From Papaver somniferum (taxonomy: Eukaryota; Streptophyta; Magnoliopsida; Ranunculales; Papaveraceae), in NCBI RefSeq assembly GCF_003573695.1, contig NC_039362.1:115547120-115611119 (forward strand): a stretch of DNA of 64,000 nt. Direction: 5' to 3'. How positions within the stretch are numbered: the stretch's first letter is position 1; each line of letters starts with the position of its first letter. The notes beneath the pieces were generated by a model. That model was not told where the DNA came from. It searched no databases and saw nothing but the letters and a program-made list of their open reading frames with translations. Positions 1 through 8,999 of this stretch are shown here, piece by piece. A program made the position numbers and the translations under genes.

Positions 1-559
1 CGTGTCGTAATGGCACGCCATGAGATGATATAATTTTTGGTCATAATGATTTAAATAAATACTATAAACTATGATAAGACTTATTTTAACTAATGAGAAC
101 TTGTAGTTATGAAAATCTTAGATATTTGTCATCCAAATAATTATAAATTCGATACTGCCTTGATTTGATCTGTGAAACCCTAGTCTTCTAAATTATTGGT
201 GGTGCACTTTCAGAAGAAAAAAAAACTACCATATATATCCTCCCCCGTTTAAAGACCCTAATTGTAGCTTTGATAAGGACATAATTTATGTTTTATTTAC
301 TACACATAATTTAAATAAATTTTTACTCTTATCAATTGTGATTTTATATAACAGGTAAAAAATTGGAACTTGGCAAGGTTTAAAATTTTAGTAATAACAA
401 AACCCTTTGGGTTTAATATGAACTCATCTACTCTAGGATGCTTGCATGGTAATTATGACACCCAAAAGTTCCTCAAAAGTTTCCACTAAATATTGAATAC
501 ATGAGTTTGTCAAATAAAAATCGACACTGGAACAGAAAAAGGTACTCAACTATAATTTT
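1..559. other. AT-rich non-coding flank
   Basis: AT-rich sequence with frequent stops in all frames. I see no gene, TIR, LTR end or RNA gene here. Confidence 0.5.
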
Positions 560-885
560 TGTGCACCTTTATTGCAGAAGTACGGTCAGTTTACACACTT
601 GCTCAACATTAGACTCTATTAGAATTAACATGCATACTCATTATTGTTTGAATAATAATGTTTTTTTATTCAAACATATATTTTTGTTTTACACACTTTA
701 TTTCAGAAATACGGTTAGTTTCAGAAGTATTTCTGAAATAAAGATTCTAACATGCATACACTTTATTTCAGAAGTACGGTTAGTTTATACTTTATTTCAG
801 AAGTACGGTTATATATAACATGCTCAACATCAAACATGTATACACTTTATTTCAGAAGTACGGTTAGTTTACATACTTGCCCAAA
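560..885. repeat. Short tandem array built on CAGAAGTACGGTTAG
   Basis: About five imperfect copies of a unit containing TTTCAGAAGTACGGTTAGTTT occur between about 570 and 880, separated by variable AT-rich spacers. Part of it (about 695-745) is also inverted, pairing TTATTTCAGAA with TTCTGAAATAA. Open frames that cross it reflect the repetition and are not taken as genes. Confidence 0.6.
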
Positions 886-1033
886 TGAAAAATATATATA
901 TTTTTATTTTGATAAAGATTCTAATGTTGCTCTTTATTTATAGTTTGATGAAGGATGGCCAATTTATTCTTGACAATAACATTGACTATACATGTTTTTA
1001 ACTCCAAGAGATATAAATGATGGTTTTTTTGGG

Positions 1034-1087
1034 GGGGAAATATTTTTCCTCGCGTTTTTAGGGGCCACTCAAAAGGATTTAGGGGCC
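1034..1087 (+). repeat. MULE-1 left terminal inverted repeat
   Basis: This segment aligns, inverted, with 5,634-5,687 over roughly 54 bp with a few mismatches. Shared blocks are CCTCGCGTTTTTAGGGGCC and AAAGGATTTAGGGGCC. The G-run at the start is the outermost match. Confidence 0.75.
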
Positions 1088-1372
1088 AACAATAAAACAA
1101 AAAAGGTCACCCAAAGGGAAAATGTAGTCAGCCCTTATCTCGCGTAATTCGTAATGGCAAAATTACCCTTTATATTCGTAGGATATGATAACATTTTTAT
1201 CCTCCGATTTCAATCGGAAGCCAAAATATTACCCAGACTTCCGATTGTAGTCGGTGCAGTATTAGAATGATTTCTGTTTCATTTTTTCCATTTCTTTTTC
1301 ATTTTTGAGTTGTTAGAGTTATAGATAAGAAGGTGAAGGAAAAAAGGGAAAACCCATTTTATCACTACAAAA

Positions 1373-2753
1373 ATGGATGGGTATGAAGAAGAAGGTGAGA
1401 ATCATGGCGAAGACGATTTGGGGTATATGTTGAATGATCCAAACTTTTGTGGAGAGGAAAACCTAGACGACCCTTTCATGGAAGAAAATGGAGAATCGCC
1501 TGATATTGAAGCTAACAATGCATGTAAAACACAGGTATTGTGTTAAGAAACTCAAATACTCGATTTGCATGCGTTTGTGTGCTTTTGTAAACAAGAAAAA
1601 CCGATTATTGCATGCATTGAATGCCATGAACTACCCAGATTCGGTAGATAATTTCTCGAATAAACTTACGAATATAACACACTGAGTACCAAATATGTAT
1701 ATTCGGTAGTTCCAAGATAGTAGTTTACTGCCGAATATGAGAAAAAACCCCAAACTGGTTTTCCAAAAAAAATCTACATTCGGTAGTTATGTAGAGTTAT
1801 TTATCTCCGAATGCCCCAAAAACGAATTCCTCAAAAAATTTCAAAACTCAGTATTCTTATCCTTTACAATCGGTAATAGTTTAACATTATTTGACTGCCG
1901 AATATAACAGTGGCCTCAAAATAAAATTTCTGAAAACTTGAAAATCGGATGTTTATCGATTAAAGTTATCTCCCGGTTATTTATATTCGGCTGTTTTACT
2001 ATATATTTTAGATTCCGATTATATCATTTTCTGCACTCAGTAAACTGTGTACATTCATTTGCATAAATCGGGTGTTTTGGGCAACCGATAGGATTCCGAA
2101 TATAGTATATTCGGCAGTTTGACTTATTTAATAACCTCCGATTATTGTATAATAATTTGTTGCTTTCATATGAAGGTCGTTGAAGAGTTTGTTGATGATT
2201 TTTATTTGAGGCCCGACACTTCCCTATACTATGCAAACGATTTGGTATACTCATTACTACTTTTCTTTTTTTTCAAAATTTATATGTTAAATGGTTATGC
2301 TTATTAGATTTGTTTTGTTTTATGCACGTTTAGACATTTGGAAGTAAGAAGGAGGCAAATGAATGGATTATGAACAAGGCAAAAGATAACATGTGCGTGG
2401 TAGTTCAAAATAATCATGTTAGTGACACTCGATTTGAAATGATTTGTGAGCGAGGTGGGACGCGAAAGAGTCACGAGGGAAAGAATAGTAAGTACGTACG
2501 GAAGACGAATAGGAAATACCGAAGCAATACCAAGAAGATAGGATGCCCATTTAAGATTGTCTTCTATAAGCCCGATGGTATTAAAGGTAAAGAGTATAAA
2601 ATGTATAAAGTTGATAACGGTTGTCACAACCATGATGATCCGTTGGATTTAATTGGACATGTAATGCTTGCCAAGTTAAAAACACATCAAATGCAGACGG
2701 TGAGGTCTATGCGGATCCAAAAAGCGAGTGCGATCTTAAGTAAAATAATTTGA
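1373..2753 (+). pseudogene. Truncated FAR1-type MULE transposase gene (three apparent exons)
   Basis: ATG at 1,373 opens an acidic N-terminus (about 54 codons, starting MDGYEEEGENHGEDD) that ends at a plausible donor (CAG|GTATTG at 1,535). A second exon-like block at about 2,175-2,245 (VVEEFVDDFYLRPD) ends at a TTTG|GTATAC donor. A third starts after TTTAG near 2,334 and runs to TGA at 2,753. Exon 3 carries the FAR1/WRKY-GCM1-like zinc-binding pattern: ICERGG, GCPFKIVFY, then NGCHNHDDP. In plant MULEs this domain binds TIR DNA and precedes a MULE DDE domain, which is absent here. The exon structure is inferred from splice-like sites. The sequence stops about 20 residues after HNH, so it should lack catalysis. 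Confidence 0.65.
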
Positions 2754-2778
2754 ATTTACAGCACTCAAACATCACATG

Positions 2779-3318
2779 TTATTCTTTTTTCCCAGTCTGA
2801 GATGCAACAATCAACGCGGCTTCGAAATGTAGAAACGACTCTCCTCTCCACTTGGAATAAGCATCTTGTGCCGCAAACCTGTCGTCTCTGTGCCTAGCAA
2901 GAATACGGTTGTAATCGGTGCACAATTTTATAACATGGTGCACCCTTGAAGAAACATGGGATGGTTCATAATTGTGGCGTGGCTTCTTGTACTTACCAAC
3001 AAAAGGACCCAATGAAACGTTAATCCAAAATATACGATCGTCCTGCTGTTCTTTGGGTAGATCTTTCACAATGTAATAATTTTTTATCCATTCCGTCTCT
3101 TCCTCAACTTGTTTTAATCTTTCTCTATGATGGAATTGTTCTTGACCTCACTTCTTAGCCTTGATTTCCTCTTCCTCCTCCTTCGTTGCCACTAACGATG
3201 GTTTAATTTTTTTGGGTTGTTTGTTTCTTTTTTGTATTTCTTCTTCCATTGCTGCAATTGATGTAGTTGTTCGCTTGCATCTTCGAAGCATGTTGTCGAT
3301 TGATGATGGACTTGCCAT
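2779..3318 (-). pseudogene. Gene remnant, possibly MYB/SANT-like (Harbinger-accessory type)
   Basis: The minus-strand frame starts at ATG 3,318 (MASPSSIDNMLRRCKRTT), reads 56 codons to one in-frame TGA at 3,148-3,150, then continues to a stop at 2,779. After the stop come a basic/acidic stretch (QVEEETEWIKNYYIV) and FWINVSLGPFV, YNRILARHRD, AQDAYSKWRGESFLHFEA. Spacing of FW, a YNR-like helix and the A-x-x-x-Y...F-x-x-x-x-A end recalls SANT-like proteins that accompany PIF/Harbinger transposases or are called GST-T3-like in plants, but this match is weak. A TATA-like box lies about 60 bp upstream. It sits inside MULE-1, downstream of and convergent with the FAR1-type gene, and may be a captured gene. 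Confidence 0.4.
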
Positions 3319-3375
3319 TGAAAAGGTTTTTCATTCTGATTTTTTACTCAATAATAACTGAGAGGGGTTACCCTC

Positions 3376-3383
3376 CTTATATA
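3376..3383 (-). promoter_or_regulatory. TATA-like box upstream of the 3,318 start
   Basis: The minus strand reads TATATAAG, about 58 bp upstream of the ATG at 3,318. The spacing is plausible for a plant promoter; function is inferred. Confidence 0.4.
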
Positions 3384-3590
3384 GATTAGAGTTCCAACGC
3401 TCTAATTTTTGAAAATATGGCCGTTGAGGTTTCTGAAAATATGGCCGTTGAGGTTTCGTATCAATGATGCACTACAATTGGTTGCTAACGATACACGTAT
3501 TCCCTCCGAATAGGACATTCAGTAGCGAACTTAAATTTTTATCTACCGATTAGGTTGGTATTTCTAAACACGACTATATTATTCGGAGGA

Positions 3591-4280
3591 TAAATTTTTT
3601 TTGTAAAGTCCCGAATGTACGATGGCCCAAAAATCAGAATTTGGGAAAAACTGATACTTTTCAAATTTTGAACTTGCAATAATCGGAAGTAAACTTAGTT
3701 ACCCAAACTTCCGAATATGGGTTGTCTAACCTTCTATATTGGCCATTGGAACCACCTAGAGCCATGGCATGGTTTGTTTTGAACTTGTAATATTCGGAGG
3801 ATAATTTTTTTTGTAAAGTCCCGAAGTTACGATGGCCCAAAAATCAGAATTTGGGAAAAACTGATACTTTTCAAATTTTGAACTTGCAATAATCGTAAGT
3901 AAACTTAGTTACCCAAACTTCCGAATATGGGTTGTCTAACCTGCATGGTTTGTTTTGAACTTGTAATATTCGGAGGATAATTTTTTTTTGTAAAGTCCCG
4001 AATGTACGATGGCCCAAAAATAAGAATTTGGGAAAAACTGATACTTTTCAAATTTTGAACTTGCAATAATCGGAAGTAAACTTAGTTACCCAAACTTCCG
4101 AATATGGGTTGTCTAACCTGCATGGTTTGTTTTGAACTTGTAATATTCGGGGGATAATTTTTTTTTGTAAAGTCCCGAATGTACGATGGCCCAAAAATCA
4201 GAATTTGGGAAAAACTGATACTTTTCAAATTTTGAACTTGAAATAATCGGAAGTAAACTTAGTTACCCAAACTTCCGAAT
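3591..4280. repeat. Four tandem ~176-bp repeats inside MULE-1
   Basis: Units begin at ATTCGGAGGATAA near 3,591, 3,792, 3,968 and 4,145 and end at ACTTCCGAAT. Each contains TAAAGTCCCGAA, GATGGCCCAAAAAT and TAATCGGAAGTAAACTTAG. Period is about 201, 176 and 177 bp; the first unit has an extra insert (about 3,736-3,770). Copies 2-4 are nearly identical, so amplification was recent relative to the rest of the element. Each unit carries the ATTCGG/CCGAAT motif in both orientations. Confidence 0.85.
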
Positions 4281-5178
4281 GTACAACACAAATCATTGTC
4301 ATTTATCTGCTCTTCTTTACTTTACGACCGTGACTACCTCCCAGTCCTGCACTAGCTGTCACTTTCTTCCTCCTTTCTCGACTTTGTCTAAACAACAAAG
4401 AAAGGAACAATATTTACAAACTATACAATCGGAAGACAAAGTATGGAAATATAACCCGAATGTACACATTCGGACGTAAAAAGACACATATTGTTCCCGA
4501 ATACAAAACAATCGAAAGCTAACTAAACATATTTACAACCGAATATGCATCAATTGGAGTTCAGAAGCTCTAAATTTTTCATCCTACACAATCGGAAGAA
4601 AAAGTACAAAACTATAACCCGAATAAACAAATTCGGAAGTAAGAAGACACATATTTTTCCCGAATGAAAAACAATCGGAATATAACTAAACATGTTTACA
4701 ACCGAATATTCATCAACTGGAGTTCAGAAACTCTAAAATTTTATCCTACACAATCGGAGGTATAAAACATTATATTGTCTTCTGAATAAATACTGGCCCC
4801 AAAATGGGATTTTTCCTATATCAGAAATTTTGAGATTTTTTCAATATATATATATATATATATATATTCGGTAGTGAGTGTACTTCCGAATACTGTGTAT
4901 CTACTTAAATATATTCGGGAGCCAAAAAATTCATTAAACTACCGATTATTACCAGTTTGTATCCAGGAAGATATGGCCAACAATATTCGGCCGATAACAT
5001 CAAATATTTCTCCCGAATACTGTCGATGTTCTTGAGAAATGAAGAACACGACTACATTCGGAAGTAAATAAGCATGAATATCGCCCGAATCTGGATAAAT
5101 AACCGAAAACCCTAGAATTTTTTTTTCTCGATTCGTCGAATTAAAGCGAAATAAACCCCAAAAATGATAGATTCTTAC
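4281..5178. repeat. MULE-1 right interior, dense CCGAAT/ATTCGG motifs
   Basis: No coding region is supported. The hexamers CCGAAT, ATTCGG and AATCGGAAG recur every few tens of bases in both orientations, as they do at 1,200-2,150. A short (TA)n microsatellite lies at about 4,847-4,866. Such subterminal motifs could be transposase binding sites (inference). Confidence 0.6.
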
Positions 5179-5381
5179 CTAATTGGGGCCATTTGAAGTT
5201 GACGAAGTGTTTGACTATCGGAATCGCAACCACCGACTACATCGACGGGTACTTCTTCTTCGCGTTCTTCTTCATTTGCAGCAACAATTTCTTTATTTCT
5301 TGCTAAAATCCCAATCTTTGGATTGATACCCCGAGCAACATTTTTGGTTCTAGGTCTGTGGGTTTCATTTCCCTTATCCAT
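5179..5381 (-). CDS. First exon-like ORF of an unknown gene at the right end of MULE-1
   Basis: From ATG 5,381 the minus strand encodes about 68 residues (MDKGNETHRPRTKNVARG, then an acidic EEEREEEVPVD segment) and meets a good donor, TTAG|GTAAGAAT, at 5,178. The same frame is open upstream to an ATG at 5,447. It reads inward from the right TIR, convergent with the FAR1-type gene. I do not recognise the product. A basic then acidic low-complexity N-terminus is all that can be seen, and no downstream exon could be joined with confidence. It may be a second element gene or a captured host exon. Confidence 0.35.
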
Positions 5382-5633
5382 TGTTTTATAAACGAATCGA
5401 CGATGTTTTGATTTTACGATTCGCGGCGATGTTTCGGTTGAACACAAGAACGAGGGAAATTTTCTTTTTCTTCCACAATCGGAAGATAATATGAAACTGG
5501 AAGAAGAAGAGTTGAAATGAGTAGAATTTTTTCTGATTTGGTTTTTATACAGTTTTACCAGAAGGGCATTTATGTAACTTCAATATCATATAAGATACCC
5601 CTTAACTAAAGTTTTTGGCTGGGTATAAATTGA

Positions 5634-5687
5634 TGGCCCTAAAATCCTTTCGGGTGGCCCCTAAAAACGCGAGGATATTTTCAGCCC
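5634..5687 (-). repeat. MULE-1 right terminal inverted repeat
   Basis: Inverted partner of 1,034-1,087. The reverse complement begins GGGCTGAAAATATCCTCGCG and continues into the AGGGGCC blocks. Confidence 0.75.
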
Positions 5688-6589
5688 ATTTTTGAACTTT
5701 TCTTTATCACAAACCCACCTTTAGGATACCGAATACGTGAAACCCATAATTAGTTATAAGTAGACTAATTTTACTATTCTAACCTTTTTTTTATCTTATT
5801 AACCTTTTGTCTTATTTTCGATATCCAGTTTGTTTTTTTTTAATTTGAAAGAAAATCCGTGTTGGGTCTTCCGTGAAAACAGTAAAACAAACCAAAAATA
5901 CAGGGAAATCCCAATAATCATGGTTTCTGGTTATTACGCCTCTGTCTTCTTGATTTTGTTCTTCTTCTTGGAGCTAAAGAGAAAAAAAAAGGACAAAGCT
6001 CTTTCATTTTCACTGTTTCCATTCTAAAAAAAAAAACTATTATCACCTTGATCATCCGGTAAGTATCTTCTTTGTTCTTAGAAACAAAATCACACAAAGC
6101 CGAAACTGAAGCCTTTTTGTTCTGTTCTTTGATCTACTAGGTCATTTACGCATTTAGAGATTTTCCATAATCAAATTATCACCTTGTTGTTCTTCTCGGT
6201 AAGGTTGCTTTTTTCTTAACTCCAATTAGATTTTTTTTTATCACAATAGTGTTCTGTGATGAAACAATAACCAGATTTTACCAAGTACTAATCGATCATC
6301 TTGTACAAACAAAAACCATTGTTAAAATTTAATTAAATTTGACACCAGAATGATCATGTTATCACTTGATTTGATTTTTGTGATTTGGCATAACATCCAT
6401 TTATCACTTTCAAGATCTGATCCATATTTTTTGCTAACTCATCCTATGCATGTTTGTTTTTTTGCATGATAATGTTTGTTTTCACTATTTTAATATTATT
6501 GGGTTAGTTCAAACCGTACCCAAATTGAAGCCCCCAATACTTTTAAGTTTTAAGAGTACAGGTAGCCTATTCACTTTCACCCAAATTTG

Positions 6590-7250
6590 AGTTTTTTATC
6601 ATGGTGGCATTTTATTGTTGTGAAAGATATCACGGAGAATCTATTTGAAAAATGCAGTTTTCACATTCCGTGGTTGTGAAAGTTGCGGTTTTCACATTTC
6701 ATTCCTGTGAAAGTTTCAATTTTCAGTTTTGATAGTCGTGAAAAGAGCTATTATCACCTGGGTGATAATGTGTTTTACTTAAGATATTTTTAGTCCCAAC
6801 TTAAGTATTGGTAGAAAGCTTTGCATCAGGAGGCAATGATGAATACTCAACTAAAAAAGCATATCAAAACTGGGAAGGTTTCAAGAATTTCCACATGTTT
6901 TGGTTGTTTCTCATGTACATGACGGTTCGTGGACTAGTGAAGTTGATAAAATTTCAGCTGATCACTGATCGGATAGTGAATTGCGATTTTTTGGTTGCGT
7001 CTGCAGAGGCATTGCATCATCTGCGTATCCTAATTTTTGTATTGTGTTCTCATTATTCTTTTCGTCACAAGTAAAACGAAAAATGCAACTTCCACATATA
7101 ATTGGTATGAAAGATGTAAATTTCTCTTTGCTGTGCAAAATGTTGTTTCTGTAATTGGTGTGAAAGATGTAATTTTCATTTTCAAATAAGGTGCAAAATG
7201 TTGTTTTCATAAATTATTTTTGTGAAAAATGTAATTATCACCTTTGACAA
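6590..7250. repeat. Two clusters of short GTGAAA/TTTCAC repeats
   Basis: At 6,615-6,770 a unit like GTTTTCACATT...TTGTGAAAGTT recurs about three times. At 7,080-7,250 a related unit (GGTGTGAAAGATGTAA ... GCAAAATGTTGTTT) recurs about three times. The motif appears in both orientations. The unique segment between them shows no recognisable domain. The arrangement resembles subterminal repeats of a DNA transposon, but I could not find terminal inverted repeats or a target duplication. Confidence 0.4.
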
Positions 7251-7728
7251 CGGAATAGAACGTTGCTTCTTTTTTTCTTTTCTTTTGGTAGCAAGATATA
7301 ATGTTGCTGAGACAGCCTTGTACAGAAAAAAGTATTTCTAGCGTTGTTCACTTGTTCGAGTTAGTTTCATTTGATAATCACCCAAATTGAAGAGAGATAA
7401 ATAAGTTGAAGGCAGCAAAAATAAAGAAGATAAACCACGTACAAATTCTGTTGACATATATGTTAACGGACGAATAGGATCCTAATATAACGGAATCTTA
7501 ATGATATTACCTTGAATGACTAAGTCGATTAACGGTAATTGAGGTAATTATTGACCCGATCTTACCCAATTATAAATTACATTTTACGATGAAAGTAAAG
7601 AGAATAAAGAAACTGCCCACAAATAACGGCACGAGTTGACTGATTATTAACTTAATTTTTTTAAAATATTTTTTCTTAATAATAAGGTTACTTTGATCAT
7701 GCTGAAAATGTGAATATATAAATCCAAG

Positions 7729-7786
7729 CTAAAACTACTAATCTCAACCGTAGATCTCTAAAACTACTAATCTCAACCGTAGATCT
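7729..7786. repeat. Exact 29-bp tandem duplication
   Basis: The unit CTAAAACTACTAATCTCAAC... ending GTAGATCT occurs twice head to tail at 7,729-7,757 and 7,758-7,786 with no difference. Confidence 0.85.
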
Positions 7787-8999
7787 TCTACTTTGGGCTA
7801 CACAAATACACAATCCTAATGATGGGTTTATAGAAGAGAGAGGAATCAAACTTGGGTTCCTCCGAAATTTCCGAAGTTTTTTTTGTCACATTAAATGTTT
7901 TTTTATGATCATATTGATGAAGAAATCTAATCAATGTATATTTATAATTGAAGGAGGTTACAAATCTTACATCCGTTGAATGTCTTTGGATGGGATGAGA
8001 CTGAGATGGTCGGATACAACATTTGTCTCTCAAAATATTATCCGACCGTTCAAGCTCAAAAATCCATTCTGTGACCAAAATTCTTAAGCTATGGACACCA
8101 AGTATTAGAGTTTTAATAAATTTAGAAGATGTATATTTAGTGGTTTTAGACGGTTATTTGGAAAGACGAACTTATCTTCTGTTCAGTGTATATGAAAATA
8201 TTACGATAGTCATAAAAGAAAAATAAAATAAAAAGCAGCTTAGTGTATTCTGTGTCACGGGACGCTGAGATACATTGGTTTTTCTAACTAGCGGCCGTGA
8301 TGTTCCCTCCCATCCCAGTGTGATTTTCTAGATTTGATCCAATATTTATACACTTTTATGTACCACGTGGGCCTCATAAATACAACACTCTTCCAAGCAA
8401 AGTCTTTAATTCCTTTTTTTTCTCCGCACTCTTCCAATCTGCAACAGAATGCAATTTTAGTGACTGGGAAATTGGGGGAAAATACATCACAATCCATGGC
8501 CTTTTCATATGCATTTACCGATTTCTGTTATTAATTTCTCATCTTAAATTTTGCAATTCAACCCTTAAGAAAAAAATGGTAGCTTTCAATTATTTGTTCC
8601 TGATATAAAAAAAAACAGCAAGATCCTCTATGCTTCAAGAAGGGGAAGGGCAAACACAATTATCCACGAACATATCTTAACTTGATGGCAATCTGAGTTC
8701 CAAGTATTTTCATGATGTCTTTCTTTATTTCAATTGGGTTTTTCTACAAATAATTCTTAATTTTGGAAACCTCAATACATGAGTATATTTCTGAGTTGAT
8801 ATTATATTTCGATTGAATGGGAATAACCGGTAAATAATTGCGGATATTTCTGAGTTGATAGTATATTTTGATTTTTCGTAACTGCGGATTGCAATGACTC
8901 TCTCTCCTCTCTGCAACATTATTTGGAAAAGTTAGTTACCTTCATAGAGAAAACAGTTGTATTCATAAACTGCAGTCAATTACCTTCATCTAAAACCAG

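Larger units (their letters stand above)
1034..5687. mobile_element. Mutator-like TIR element, internally rearranged (MULE-1)
   Basis: The two ends are inverted copies of each other. The left end has CCTCGCGTTTTTAGGGGCC followed by AAAGGATTTAGGGGCC, and the right end carries the reverse complement near 5,634-5,687. Inside are a FAR1-type transposase N-terminus on the plus strand, gene remnants on the minus strand, and very many ATTCGG/CCGAAT hexamers. The DDE catalytic domain expected of a MULE transposase is missing, so the element looks non-autonomous. I could not identify a clean 8-10 bp target duplication, so the outer limits are approximate. Assignment to Mutator-like elements rests on the FAR1-type protein plus long TIRs. 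Confidence 0.75.
5688..8999. other. AT-rich intergenic DNA without supported genes
   Basis: Contains the repeats listed separately at 6,590-7,250 and 7,729-7,786. Near 6,040 and 6,175 the phrase TTATCACCTTG followed by GGTAAG recurs, resembling duplicated 5-prime-UTR/donor sequence. The open frames are short, AT-driven and show no recognisable domain. Confidence 0.45.

Noticed and set aside
3591..4280. Regular repeats that could look like a CRISPR array
   Set aside because: The units are adjoining tandem copies with no unique spacers, inside a plant transposon.
5830..6027. 65-codon ORF with a hydrophobic stretch
   Set aside because: T-rich sequence gives Phe/Leu runs by chance; no supporting start context or continuation.
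6808..7074. 88-codon ORF starting MVESFASGGNDEYST
   Set aside because: The reported start is not needed and the frame has no recognisable domain; it lies between short repeat clusters. Kept only as part of the unassigned region.
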